Of a stretch of 64,000 nucleotides of DNA, positions 1 through 8,263 are shown one piece after another; positions within the stretch are counted from its first letter, which is position 1; every line of letters begins with the position of its first letter. Origin of the DNA: Streptomyces sp. SUK 48 (GTDB lineage Bacteria; Actinomycetota; Actinomycetes; Streptomycetales; Streptomycetaceae); contig NZ_CP045740.1 of NCBI RefSeq assembly GCF_009650765.1, positions 6,486,001 through 6,550,000 of the forward strand, given 5' to 3'. Both the position numbers and the translations under genes were made by a program. The notes below the pieces were generated by a model. The model was not told where the DNA came from, did not search any database, and saw only the letters and a list, made by a program, of their open reading frames with translations.

Positions 1-483
1 CACGCCCCGTGCGTCGTCCACCAGCTGGTACAGATCGCGGTCGCCGGTGACGATGTCGACCGGGCCCGCGGCGCGGGCGGTGAAGGTGCCGATCACGTCG
101 TCCGCCTCGTAGCCGGCGACCCCGACGCGGGCGATGCCGATCGCGTCCAGCACGGAATCGATGACGGGAACCTGCGGGGCGAGGGTGTCCGGCACCTCCT
201 CCGCGTCCGGCGCGCCGGTGTGCTCCTCGGCGACCCGGTGCGCCTTGTACGTGGGGATCAGGTCGACCCGCCACTTCGGCCGCCAGTCGGCGTCCATGCA
301 GGCCACCAGGTGGGTGGGCCGGTGGTCCTTGACCAGGCGGTCGATGAAGTCCAGCAGTCCGCGCACGGCGTTCACCGGGGTGCCGTCCGGCGCCTTCACG
401 GAGTCGGGGACGCCGAAATAGGCGCGGAAGTACAGCGAGGCGGTGTCGAGGAGCATCAGTCGTCCGGTCACGTCTCGCATCAT
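1..483 (-). CDS. 5'-3' exonuclease (PIN/FEN family), C-terminus outside window
   Basis: Minus-strand frame open to the window edge, so only about the first 160 residues are present. It resembles the N-terminal 5' nuclease domain of DNA polymerase I, as a stand-alone protein: an early LLDTASLYFRA segment with the metal-binding Asp, a basic DWRPKWRVDLIPTYKAHR stretch, then the diagnostic GYEADDVIGT and VTGDRDLYQLV acidic motifs. Expected role is removal of 5' flaps and RNA primers in DNA repair and replication. Two adjacent ATG codons (478-480, 481-483) and a GTG at 493-495 are all in frame; none has a clear ribosome site, so the start is uncertain by a few codons. It is divergent from the betaine transporter. 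Confidence 0.85.
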   Translation of the reverse strand, partial: MMRDVTGRLMLLDTASLYFRAYFGVPDSVKAPDGTPVNAVRGLLDFIDRLVKDHRPTHLVACMDADWRPKWRVDLIPTYKAHRVAEEHTGAPDAEEVPDTLAPQVPVIDSVLDAIGIARVGVAGYEADDVIGTFTARAAGPVDIVTGDRDLYQLVDDARGV

Positions 484-647
484 GCCGTACGCCACTGACA
501 GTCACCCCGGGATCACTCTCGCGCGCCTTCCGTCCGGGAACGCGTTGCGTGCTGCGCATCGCGGTGAGCCCGGCCACGAATGAGTTTGCCTTTGCTTGAC
601 CTGGGGAGGCGCGCCGTCAGGAGCGAAGTAGTGCGCCTTTCAACTGT

Positions 648-664
648 CGGGGCCCCGGGCCCCG
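648..664. repeat. GC palindrome upstream of betaine operon
   Basis: Arms CGGGGCCC and GGGCCCCG with a one-base centre, in the 243-bp divergent region between the exonuclease and the betaine transporter genes. It could be an operator or a hairpin in the transporter leader. No confident -35/-10 pair was recognised here; a TTGACC hexamer lies at 596-601 without a good partner. Confidence 0.4.
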
Positions 665-726
665 CCCCGCTGACGGCCGGACGGACCTTCGCCACCTGTC
701 CCCTGTTCCCGAGACAAGAGGTTCGC

Positions 727-1812
727 GTGCGAGCGAGGCTTGAGGCGGAGCACCTGTTCAAGGTGTTCGGCAGACGACCGGACGAAGCGGTGGAGCGCCT
801 GAGAGAGGGCACCGACCGGGAGGAACTGCGCGCCGACGGCACCATGGCCGCCGTGATCGACGCGTCCTTCCGGGTCGAGGCCGGCGAGATCTTCGTCGTC
901 ATGGGCCTGTCGGGCTCCGGCAAGTCCACCCTGCTGCGGATGCTCAACGGCCTGCTGGAGCCGACCGCGGGCAGCGTGCGCTTCGACGGCGCGGAGCTGA
1001 CCGCGCTGGGCGACCGCGGCCTGCGCGAACTGCGCTCCCGGAAGATCAGCATGGTCTTCCAGCACTTCGCGCTGTTCCCGCACCGCAGCGTCCGCGAGAA
1101 CGCCGCCTACGGCCTGGAAGTGCAGGGCGTGCCCCGCGCCGAGCGCGAACGCCGCGCCGACGAGGCGCTCGCCCTGTGCGGCCTGGCCGGCTGGGAGACG
1201 TCCTGGCCCGACGAGCTGTCCGGCGGCATGCAGCAGCGCGTCGGCCTCGCCCGCGCCCTGGCCACCGACGCCGACCTGCTGCTCATGGACGAGTCCTTCA
1301 GCGCCCTGGACCCGCTGATCCGCCGCGACATGCAGGACCAGCTCCTGGAGCTCCAGAAGACGCTGAAGAAGACCATCGTCTTCATCACCCACGACCTCAA
1401 CGAGGCCATGCGCCTGGGCGACCGGATCGCCGTCATGCGCGACGGCCGGATCGTGCAGACCGGCACCGCCGAGGACATCCTGCTGCGCCCGGAGAACGAC
1501 TACGTGGCGTCCTTCATCCAGGACGTCGACCGCTCCCGGGTGCTCACCGCGGGCGCCGTCATGGACACCGCGCCGCGCGGCGACGAGGCCGACTGCGGCT
1601 GCGAGACGGCGACGCCCGAGACCCCGTTCACCGAGCTGTGCGCGATCAGCGCCCGGGTGGCGCACCCGGTCGCCGTCCTCGACGCCGACCGCACCCTCGT
1701 CGGCGTGGTGCCCCGGCAGCGCCTGGTGGGCTTCCTCGGCGACGAGCAGGGCGAGCCCACCGCCTGCGACGGCTTCGGCACGGACGGGAAGAAGGTGATC
1801 AGCCGTGCCTAG
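727..1812 (+). CDS. Glycine betaine/proline ABC transporter ATP-binding protein (ProV/OpuAA family)
   Basis: Energises uptake of a quaternary-amine osmoprotectant at the cytoplasmic membrane. Residues 9-17 (HLFKVFGRR) are the typical ProV/OpuAA opening; Walker A GLSGSGKST is at about 60-68, the QHFALFPHRSV Q-loop region near 118, the LSGGMQQR signature near 164 and Walker B LLMDESFSALD near 186. The tail has only a short CBS-like remnant (VAHPVAVLDADRTLVGVV). The GTG at 727 is chosen because the family N-terminus begins there and AAGAG lies 6-10 nt upstream; the frame runs open to 580 but that extension is not family-like. Its stop overlaps the next gene by 8 nt, implying translational coupling. 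Confidence 0.92.
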   Translation: MRARLEAEHLFKVFGRRPDEAVERLREGTDREELRADGTMAAVIDASFRVEAGEIFVVMGLSGSGKSTLLRMLNGLLEPTAGSVRFDGAELTALGDRGLRELRSRKISMVFQHFALFPHRSVRENAAYGLEVQGVPRAERERRADEALALCGLAGWETSWPDELSGGMQQRVGLARALATDADLLLMDESFSALDPLIRRDMQDQLLELQKTLKKTIVFITHDLNEAMRLGDRIAVMRDGRIVQTGTAEDILLRPENDYVASFIQDVDRSRVLTAGAVMDTAPRGDEADCGCETATPETPFTELCAISARVAHPVAVLDADRTLVGVVPRQRLVGFLGDEQGEPTACDGFGTDGKKVISRA

Positions 1813-3607
1813 GCTGCCCCTCGGCGACTGGGTCGACTCCGGTGTGAACTGGCTGGTCGCCCACCTCTCCTGGCTCTTCGACGCCATCAAGGCCGTCATG
1901 GAGGGCATGTACAACGGCATCGACGCCGTCCTCGGCGCGCCCACGCCGCTGCTGATGGCCGGCATCCTCGCCGTCCTCGCCTGGTGGCTGCGCGGACTGC
2001 TCGCCGGTGTCCTCGCCTTCGCCGGATTCGCCCTGGTCGACTCGCTCCAGCTGTGGGACCAGGCGATGTCCACGCTCGCCCTGGTCCTGGTGGCCACCGT
2101 GATCGCCCTGGTGATCTCGATCCCGCTGGGCATCTGGGCGGCCCGCTCCAAGGCGGTCGGCGCCGCCGTACGGCCCGTCCTGGACCTGCTCCAGACGATG
2201 CCCTCCATGGTCCTGCTGATCCCGGCCATGCTCTTCTTCGGGCTCGGCACCGCGGCCGGTGTCGTGGCCACCCTGATCTTCGCCCTCGCCCCCGGCGTCC
2301 GCATGACCGAACTGGGCATCCGCCAGGTCGACGCCGACCTGGTCGAGGCCGCCGAGGCGTTCGGCACCACCCCGCGCGACATCCTGTGGCGCGTCCAGCT
2401 GCCGCTCGCCCTGCCGACCATCATGGCGGGCGTCAACCAGGTGATCATGCTGGGCCTGTCCATGGTCGTCATCGCCGGCATGGTCGGCACCGGCGGCCTC
2501 GGCGGCGCCGTCAACGAGGCCATCGGGCAGCTCGACATCGGCTACGGCTTCGAGGCCGGCGTGGGCATCGTCGTCCTCGCCATCTACCTGGACCGCATCA
2601 CCGGCGCTCTGGGCACCCAGCTGTCCCCGTCCGGCCGCCGCGCCGCCGCCAAGGCACCGCAGCGCGCCTGGTCGTACCGGCCGCGCCCGGTCGTCGCCGT
2701 CGTCGGGATCGTCGTCCTCGCGCTCGCGGCGGGCGGCGTCGGCGTCCTCGGCTCCAGCGGCACCACCTCCGAGGCGTCCGGCACCGATGTCGGCAAGGGC
2801 AAGGAGATCAAGATCGGCTACATCCCCTGGGACGAGGGCATCGCCTCCACGTTCCTGTGGAAGGAGATCCTCCAGGAGCGCGGCTTCAAGGTCACCACCA
2901 CCCAGTACGCGGCCGGCCCCCTCTACACCGGCCTCGCCACCGGGCAGATCGACTTCGAGACCGACTCCTGGCTGCCCACCACGCACGCCGAGTACTGGAA
3001 GAAGTACGGCAAGCAGCTCGACGACATCGGCAAGTGGTACGGCCCCACCTCCCTGGAGCTGTCCGTCCCCTCGTACGTGAAGGACGTCGATTCGCTGGCG
3101 GACCTCAAGGCGCACGCCTCCGAGTTCGGCGGGAAGATCGTCGGCATCGAGCCCAGCGCCGGCGAGATGGGCCTGCTCAAGACCAAGGTCCTCAAGGAGT
3201 ACGGCCTGGACGGCACCTACCAGGTGATCGACGGCTCGACCCCGGCCATGCTCGCCGAGCTCAAGCGCGCCTACGCCCGCAAGCAGCCGGTCCTCGTCAC
3301 CCTGTGGTCCCCGCACTGGGCCTACAGCAGCTACGACCTGAAGAAGCTCCAGGACCCCAAGGGCGCCTGGGGCAAGGGTGACGGCGTGCACACCCTGTCC
3401 CGCAAGGGGTTCGCCGAGGACAACCCGCAGGTCGGCCGCTGGCTGAAGAACTTCTCCATGACCGAGAAGCAGCTCACCGGCCTGGAGGCGAAGATCCAGG
3501 GGGCCGGCAAGGGCAAGGAGCAGGACGCGGTCCGCTCCTGGCTGCACGAGAACCCCGGCCTGGTCGACAAGTGGGCGCCGGTCTCCGGCGAACAGGCCGC
3601 GGGATGA
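1805..3607 (+). CDS. Glycine betaine ABC transporter, permease fused to substrate-binding protein
   Basis: A 600-residue fusion. Residues 1 to about 265 form the OpuAB/ProW-type permease with the EAA-like loop (DLVEAAEAFGTTPRDILWRV). Residues about 290-312 are a further membrane segment (VVAVVGIVVLALAAGGVGVL) that anchors the C-terminal OpuAC-type binding domain, starting near 335 (EIKIGYIPWDEGIAS) and rich in Trp/Tyr as expected for a cation-pi cage (DSWLPTTHAEYW, LWSPHWAYSSYDL). The binding domain is therefore tethered outside the membrane and needs no separate lipoprotein. GTG start inside the preceding gene. Regulation is probably osmotic, but no site for this was recognised. Confidence 0.93.
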   Translation: MPRLPLGDWVDSGVNWLVAHLSWLFDAIKAVMEGMYNGIDAVLGAPTPLLMAGILAVLAWWLRGLLAGVLAFAGFALVDSLQLWDQAMSTLALVLVATVIALVISIPLGIWAARSKAVGAAVRPVLDLLQTMPSMVLLIPAMLFFGLGTAAGVVATLIFALAPGVRMTELGIRQVDADLVEAAEAFGTTPRDILWRVQLPLALPTIMAGVNQVIMLGLSMVVIAGMVGTGGLGGAVNEAIGQLDIGYGFEAGVGIVVLAIYLDRITGALGTQLSPSGRRAAAKAPQRAWSYRPRPVVAVVGIVVLALAAGGVGVLGSSGTTSEASGTDVGKGKEIKIGYIPWDEGIASTFLWKEILQERGFKVTTTQYAAGPLYTGLATGQIDFETDSWLPTTHAEYWKKYGKQLDDIGKWYGPTSLELSVPSYVKDVDSLADLKAHASEFGGKIVGIEPSAGEMGLLKTKVLKEYGLDGTYQVIDGSTPAMLAELKRAYARKQPVLVTLWSPHWAYSSYDLKKLQDPKGAWGKGDGVHTLSRKGFAEDNPQVGRWLKNFSMTEKQLTGLEAKIQGAGKGKEQDAVRSWLHENPGLVDKWAPVSGEQAAG

Positions 3608-3652
3608 CCCGCCGACCGGGCGGCCGGGTGACCTGACCGGCCCGGACCGCCA

Positions 3653-3709
3653 CCCGAGGGGCGGACGGCACCGTACGACGATGGGGTACGGAGCCGTCCG
3701 CCCCTCGGG
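3653..3709 (+). terminator. Strong hairpin terminator after betaine operon
   Basis: Two 24-nt arms (3653-3676 and 3686-3709) pair with a single mismatch around a 9-nt loop. It begins 46 nt after the stop of the permease fusion. There is no U tract, which is usual for Streptomyces terminators. Confidence 0.85.
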
Positions 3710-3980
3710 GCGTTCCCGGGGTGAGGCGCCCGCGTCCCCTACGGGAAGAATCCGGCCAATCACCCAGCGTGATGACTCTGGCTGGTGGGCATATTCATCC
3801 CCGGGGAGGAAGCCGCGGGGGACCTCTCCGGGACCGCCGGCGCCTGGCGCGAACGCGAGGGTAGGGGGTATTCGGTGAGACGGGGATGTGACACGCGCAT
3901 GAAACCGTTTGCCGAACATGCGTAGGGTGCAGTGAAGCCATCCGAGGAACGCACGACGAGCGGGGGAGGGAGCCGGAGCG
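3710..3980 (+). other. Non-coding region upstream of cupin regulator
   Basis: 271 bases with no credible gene on either strand. A TAGGGT hexamer at 3923-3928 is the best -10-like element, 52 nt before the next start codon, but its -35 partner is weak. GGGGGAGGGAGCCGG just before 3981 supplies the ribosome site. Confidence 0.4.
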
Positions 3981-4553
3981 ATGGGCGACCACAAAGAGCA
4001 GCAGCCCGTACGGGTGGGCGCGGCGGTCCGGCGGCGCCGGCGCGCCCTGGAGCTGACCCTCGCGGCCGTCGCGGAGCGCACCGGCCTGTCCGTCCCCTTC
4101 CTCAGCCAGGTGGAGAACGACCGGGCGCGGCCCAGCAGCACCTCCCTGGAGAAACTGGCCGACGCGCTGCGCACCACGGCCGTCGAGCTCCTCGCCGCGG
4201 CCGACCCGGCCGCCACCGTCGACCTGGTGCGCGCCGAACCCCTCGCCGAGGACGACTTCGCCCCCCGCACCCGCAACCTGGTCCGCGGCCACCACCAGCT
4301 GCACGCCTCCGAGTTCACCGGCGACCACGACGCGGGCCGCGAGTTCCAGCATCGCAACGACGAATTGATGTACGTCGCCGACGGCGCCGTCGAGATCGAG
4401 GCCGAGGGCCGCGCGTACCGCCTCGGCCGCGGCGACACGCTGTACCTCACCGGCGGGGTCAGACACCGCTGGCGGGCGACCGTGCCGGACACCCGGATCG
4501 TCGTGGTGGCGGTGGCCGAGCACATCGAGGCCGTGCGGGACCGGACCCGGTGA
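3981..4553 (+). CDS. XRE-family regulator with C-terminal cupin domain
   Basis: 190 residues. An HTH of the XRE/SinR type occupies about 10-66 (LAAVAERTGLSVPFLSQVE, ending NDRARPSSTSLEKLADAL). A single-stranded beta-helix cupin follows from about 105 to 185 (HRNDELMYVADGAVEIEAEG, RLGRGDTLYLTGGVRHRW). Proteins of this build usually sense a small metabolite through the cupin and repress a neighbouring catabolic or transport gene. The next gene starts inside its stop codon (GTGA), so the two are co-translated and probably share a function. The target is not evident from sequence. Confidence 0.88.
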   Translation: MGDHKEQQPVRVGAAVRRRRRALELTLAAVAERTGLSVPFLSQVENDRARPSSTSLEKLADALRTTAVELLAAADPAATVDLVRAEPLAEDDFAPRTRNLVRGHHQLHASEFTGDHDAGREFQHRNDELMYVADGAVEIEAEGRAYRLGRGDTLYLTGGVRHRWRATVPDTRIVVVAVAEHIEAVRDRTR

Positions 4554-5272
4554 AGCGCGTCGTCTCCCTGGTCCCCTCGCTCACCGAGGCCGTGGCCGAG
4601 ACGCTGCCCGGGGCGCTCGTCGGGGCCACGGACTGGTGCAGTCATCCGGGGGAGCTGGACGTCGTCCGGATCGGCGGGACCAAGAACCCCAAGGTGGAGC
4701 GCATCGTCGAGCTCGCGCCCGATGTGGTGATCGCCAACGAGGAGGAGAACCGCGTCCCGGACCTCGACGCGCTGCGTGCCGCGGGCCTGGACGTGCTGGT
4801 CACCGAGGTGCGGACGGTGCCGGACGCCTTCGGGGAGCTGGCGCGGGTGCTGGCGGCCTCTGGGGCGCCCGAGCGGCCGAACTGGCTGCGGGAGGCCGAG
4901 GCGGCCTGGCGCGCGCTGCCGGCGCCCGCCGAGCGCCGCACGGCGGTCGTACCGATCTGGCGCCGGCCCTGGATGGTCGTCGGCCGGGACACCTTCGCGG
5001 GCGATGTGCTGGCCCGCCTCGGCGTCGACCACCTGTACGCGGACCATGCGGAGCGCTACCCCCGTATCCCCCTGGACGAGCTGCGGGCGGCCGCCCCGGA
5101 CGTGGTCGTCCTCCCGGACGAGCCCTACCGCTTCACGGCACAGGACGGCCCGGAGGCGTTCCCGGGCCTGGCCTGCGCGCTGGTCAGCGGGCGCGATCTG
5201 ACGTGGTACGGCCCGTCTCTGGCGTGGGCGCCCCGGACGCTGGGCGAGGCCCTGCGAGCAGCTCGCCGCTGA
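4550..5272 (+). CDS. Helical-backbone metal-receptor (BtuF-like) protein, cytoplasmic form
   Basis: 240 residues from a GTG that overlaps the cupin regulator stop by 4 nt. It matches the periplasmic-binding-protein type III fold: an N-terminal RVVSLVPSLTEAVAETL segment, VGATDWCSHP, VRIGGTKNPKVERIVELAPD and a long central helix, as in cobalamin/haem-binding BtuF. It starts directly at the first strand and lacks a signal peptide or lipobox, so it is predicted cytoplasmic, which is odd for a receptor; such stand-alone forms are often annotated only as cobalamin-binding. Its last 89 nt overlap the 3' end of the convergent transporter gene. Confidence 0.75.
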   Translation: MKRVVSLVPSLTEAVAETLPGALVGATDWCSHPGELDVVRIGGTKNPKVERIVELAPDVVIANEEENRVPDLDALRAAGLDVLVTEVRTVPDAFGELARVLAASGAPERPNWLREAEAAWRALPAPAERRTAVVPIWRRPWMVVGRDTFAGDVLARLGVDHLYADHAERYPRIPLDELRAAAPDVVVLPDEPYRFTAQDGPEAFPGLACALVSGRDLTWYGPSLAWAPRTLGEALRAARR

Positions 5273-6362
5273 GCAGTCCGCGCACCGTGCCGGACGCCGC
5301 CGCGAGCCAGGCCGCGAGGAGCAGGACGTACAGCCCGACGGACAGCGCCTGGAACGCGGTGAGGGAGGTGTGCCGGGTGAGGGCGGCCGCGCCGGTGACA
5401 CAGGTGCCCAGCGGGAAGGTGGTGCCCCACCAGGTCATCGCGAACCTCATGCCCTGGCGGCGGGCCCGCACCAGATGGGCCAGGGACAGCGCCAGCCACA
5501 TCAGCGCGAAGCCCGTCACGGGCACGCCGTAGAGCACGGAGAACACGGCGAGACCGTGCGCGTAGGCGGCCGGTACGACGCCCGGCGCGGCGTTCGCGAT
5601 CGAGCCGAGGGCGGTGGTGGACTGCCCGAGCGGGCCGAGGACCAGGAACAGGGTCGGGGTGAGCGCGAGCGGCAGCGGGCCCGAGGTGATCAGCCGGCCG
5701 AGGACCAGCGGCAGCATCAGCACGGTGGCGAACAGGCTCAGTCCGAACATCGCGAGACAGGCCAGCAGCAGGGTCGCGCGGGGCTGGCCCGGCGGCAGAT
5801 GCGGCACCAGCAGCGGGCCGAGCGCGGCCGACACCATCGGCGCCACCAGCGGCAGCAGCCACACCGGGGAGGCGTGGGAGGGCTCGATGCGATGCCGTAC
5901 GGACATCAGGTACGGCACGGCCACGGCCGCCACCAGCCCGATCGCCGTGCCCGCCGTGTACAGCACGGTGTCCAGGGCGACGGCCGCCCCGGTGCCGAGC
6001 CAGTCGCGGCCCGCGGTCAGCGCGCCGCCGCCGACGGCCAGCAGGGCCATGGCGAGGCAGCCGTAGAACGGGGCCATCGCCGGGTCGAGGAGATGGGCGC
6101 GGGCCTGGTCGCGATGGTGGACCCAGTGCAGGGTGCGGGCCGCGAGCAGAGTCACCAGCATCAGCAGGGACAGTGCCCAGACCGCCGCCAGGAGGGTGTG
6201 CAGGCCGGCCGGAAGGCCCACCGGCAGCGCGGTGCCGGCCGTGCCGACGGCGGCGGTGCCCATGACGGAGGCGTACCAGTTCGGGCCGAGATGGCGGACC
6301 CGGGCGGCGCGGGGCGCGCGGGTGGCGGGGAGGGATTGGGCGACGGTGACCATGGCATCCAC
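5184..6362 (-). CDS. TDT-family (TehA/SLAC1-like) membrane transporter
   Basis: 392 residues with about ten hydrophobic helices and the TDT pattern: NWYASVMGTAAVGTAG at the first helix, LGPLGQSTTALGSIANAA mid-protein and FAMTWWGTTFPLGTC late. The family includes tellurite-resistance TehA, malate carrier Mae1 and sulfite exporter Ssu1; substrate cannot be told here. GTG 6360-6362 or ATG 6351-6353 could start it. It is divergent from a LysR regulator, its likely controller. The 3' end runs 89 nt into the convergent metal-receptor gene; the tail after the last helix is hydrophilic and probably dispensable. Confidence 0.85.
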   Translation of the reverse strand: MDAMVTVAQSLPATRAPRAARVRHLGPNWYASVMGTAAVGTAGTALPVGLPAGLHTLLAAVWALSLLMLVTLLAARTLHWVHHRDQARAHLLDPAMAPFYGCLAMALLAVGGGALTAGRDWLGTGAAVALDTVLYTAGTAIGLVAAVAVPYLMSVRHRIEPSHASPVWLLPLVAPMVSAALGPLLVPHLPPGQPRATLLLACLAMFGLSLFATVLMLPLVLGRLITSGPLPLALTPTLFLVLGPLGQSTTALGSIANAAPGVVPAAYAHGLAVFSVLYGVPVTGFALMWLALSLAHLVRARRQGMRFAMTWWGTTFPLGTCVTGAAALTRHTSLTAFQALSVGLYVLLLAAWLAAASGTVRGLLSGELLAGPRPASGAPTPETGRTTSDRAR

Positions 6363-6379
6363 GGTGCCCGGGGGAATCG

Positions 6380-6427
6380 TCCCTGACCAGGGAGTTCGTC
6401 TCTATGAGGGCATAAGCTGGTCTTATG
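6380..6427. promoter_or_regulatory. Divergent LysR/transporter control region with two inverted repeats
   Basis: The 62-bp gap between the TDT gene and the LysR gene contains TCCCT-GACC-AGGGA (6380-6393) and CATAAG-N5-CTTATG (6411-6427). The second repeat includes the ATG of the LysR gene, so the regulator binding there would block its own translation start or a leaderless promoter. Both are candidate LysR-type operators. Confidence 0.5.
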
Positions 6428-7357
6428 AGCGAGGTGGAGGGGTCCGCAGGGCGGCGCGAGGGCGCGGGGTCGTTGGCGCACCGGGTGCCGGATCTGGCGG
6501 CGTTGGAACTGCTGCTCGCGGTGGCGCGGCTGGGGAGCCTCGGCGCTGCCGCGCGGGAGGTCGGGATCACGCAGCCGGCGGCGAGCAGCCGGGTCCGGTC
6601 GATGGAACGGCAGCTGGGGGTCGCCCTGGTGGACCGCTCCCCGCGGGGGTCCCGGCTCACCGACGCGGGGGTGCTGGTGACGGACTGGGCGCGGCGGGTG
6701 GTGGAGGCGGCGGCGGCGTTCGACGCGGGGGCGCGGGCGCTGCGGGACCGGCGGGACTCGCGGCTGCGGGTGGCGGCGAGCATGACCATCGCCGAGTACC
6801 TGCTGCCGGGCTGGCTGCTCGCGCTGCACGCGGAGCGTCCGGACACGGCGGTGTCGCTGCTGGCCGGGAACTCGGCGAGGGTGGCGGAGCTGCTGCTGTC
6901 GGGGGAGGCGGACCTGGGGTTCGTGGAGGGGCTCTCCGTGCCGGCGGGTCTCGACGCGGTGGTGATCGGGCACGACCGGCTGATCGTGGTGACGGCGCCG
7001 GGCCACCCCTGGGCCCGCCGCCGGCGGCCGCTCTCGCCCCAGGAGCTGGGGGAGACGCCGCTGATCCTGCGGGAGCGGGGGTCGGGGACGCGGCAGGTGC
7101 TGGACGCGGCGCTCGGGGGGCTCGCCCGTCCGCTGATCGAGCTGTCCTCCACCACGGCGGTGAAGGCGTCGGCGGTGAGCGGGGCGGGACCGTCGGTGCT
7201 CAGCGAGCTGGCGGTGCGGGAGGAACTGGCCCTGCGACGGTTGGTGGCGGTGCCGGTGGAGGGGGTGTCGCTACGGCGCGATCTGCGGGCGGTGTGGCCG
7301 AAGGGGCACCGGCCGACGGGCCCGGCGCGGGATCTGCTGGCCCTGACGCGGGCGTGA
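6425..7357 (+). CDS. LysR-family transcriptional regulator
   Basis: 310 residues. N-terminal winged HTH at about 22-82 (LELLLAVARLGSLGAAAREV, ITQPAASSRVRSMERQLG), then a LysR substrate domain (SMTIAEYLLPGWLLALHAER, ADLGFVEG, LILRERGSGTRQVLDAAL) like CysB/CbbR-type receptors. It is divergent from the TDT transporter and by family convention probably controls it and itself. There is little ribosome-site sequence ahead of the ATG; the nearest GAGGG is about 16 nt upstream. Confidence 0.9.
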   Translation: MSEVEGSAGRREGAGSLAHRVPDLAALELLLAVARLGSLGAAAREVGITQPAASSRVRSMERQLGVALVDRSPRGSRLTDAGVLVTDWARRVVEAAAAFDAGARALRDRRDSRLRVAASMTIAEYLLPGWLLALHAERPDTAVSLLAGNSARVAELLLSGEADLGFVEGLSVPAGLDAVVIGHDRLIVVTAPGHPWARRRRPLSPQELGETPLILRERGSGTRQVLDAALGGLARPLIELSSTTAVKASAVSGAGPSVLSELAVREELALRRLVAVPVEGVSLRRDLRAVWPKGHRPTGPARDLLALTRA

Positions 7358-7529
7358 GCCGGGGCGGGGGTGGGGACGCTTGCCCGCGCTGACGGGGTGC
7401 CTCCCCCAGAGGGGGTACCCCCAGCGCCCACCCGTGCCGCCCCAGCGGCACGACTGCCCGCAGCGACGGGGGCGGCGCCCCGGAAGCCGACGGCACCGCG
7501 GTCCCCCCGGCCCCTGCGGCGCGGACGCA

Positions 7530-8216
7530 TCAACCCGCCGCCCGCACCAACCCCTCCATCACCCGCAGATCCTCCCCCATCTCCGGATGCCACTGCACAC
7601 CGACCACCCACCCCCGGTCCGCCGGTAGCTCCACCGCCTCCACCGTGCCGTCCTCCGCGTACGCCGACGGCACGAGGTCACGGCCGAGGCGGGACAGCGA
7701 CTGGTGGTGGTACGTGGGGACCGACACCCCCTCGGGGGCGAGGGCGGCGTACCGCGTGCCCGGTACCGGCTTCACCGGGTGCATGCCGAAGACGCCCACC
7801 ACCTCCGCGTGCCCCGCCAGGTGCTGGACCAGCGTCCCGCCGAGCGCCACGTTCAGCAGCTGCATGCCCCGGCAGATGCCCAGCAGCGGCGTGCCCGCGT
7901 CCAGCGCCGCGTGGATCAGGGCGAGTTCCCAGGCGTCGCGGGCCGGGGCCGGCGGGCCGGTGCGGGGGTCGCGCTCGGCGCCGTAGCGGGCCGGGTCCAC
8001 GTCCGGGCCGCCCGCGACGACCAGGCCGTCCAGCCGGGCGACCGCCGCCGCGGCCAGCGAGGGGTCGTCGGGCGGCAGCATGCAGACGAGGCCCCCGGCC
8101 CGCTGGACCAGCCGGGGATACGCGGCGGGCAGCAGCGCGGCCTCCAGCTCCCAGACCCCCCAGCGCGTCCCGGCCTCCAGGTACGTGCTCACACCGATCA
8201 GCGGTCGTCCGCCCAC
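7530..8216 (-). CDS. Class-I glutamine amidotransferase, gamma-glutamyl-GABA hydrolase (PuuD) family
   Basis: 228 residues. Peptidase C26 fold: nucleophile Cys115 in LGICRGMQLLN, catalytic His210 and Glu212 in VGVQWHPE, and GGPDVDP near 70. PuuD-type enzymes hydrolyse a gamma-glutamyl amide back to glutamate plus the processed amine. The GTG at 8214-8216 is preferred over the long upstream frame because GGGGAGG sits 5 nt upstream and the fold begins at RPLIGVST. It follows the FadR-type regulator on the same strand, with an inverted-repeat operator in between. With the glnA4-like ligase it would close a gamma-glutamylation cycle. Confidence 0.87.
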   Translation of the reverse strand: MGGRPLIGVSTYLEAGTRWGVWELEAALLPAAYPRLVQRAGGLVCMLPPDDPSLAAAAVARLDGLVVAGGPDVDPARYGAERDPRTGPPAPARDAWELALIHAALDAGTPLLGICRGMQLLNVALGGTLVQHLAGHAEVVGVFGMHPVKPVPGTRYAALAPEGVSVPTYHHQSLSRLGRDLVPSAYAEDGTVEAVELPADRGWVVGVQWHPEMGEDLRVMEGLVRAAG

Positions 8217-8230
8217 GCCAGCCTCCCCAA

Positions 8231-8252
8231 AAAGGTATACAGGAATACCTTT
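8231..8252. promoter_or_regulatory. Candidate FadR-type operator ahead of amidotransferase gene
   Basis: Perfect inverted repeat AAAGGTAT-N6-ATACCTTT, AT-rich against its surroundings, between the regulator stop and the amidotransferase start. A related copy lies at 9024-9045 before the ligase gene: 15 of 22 positions agree and the GGT-N10-ACC spacing is identical. Confidence 0.65.
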
Positions 8253-8263
8253 GCAGAATCCGC

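Noticed and set aside
1799..5401. 1200-codon open frame on the minus strand
   Set aside because: Shadow of the betaine operon and following genes; low-complexity translation with no motifs, caused by high third-position GC.
5125..7611. 828-codon minus-strand frame
   Set aside because: Runs antisense to the LysR gene and out of frame with the transporter; Arg/Pro/Ala-rich with no recognisable domain.
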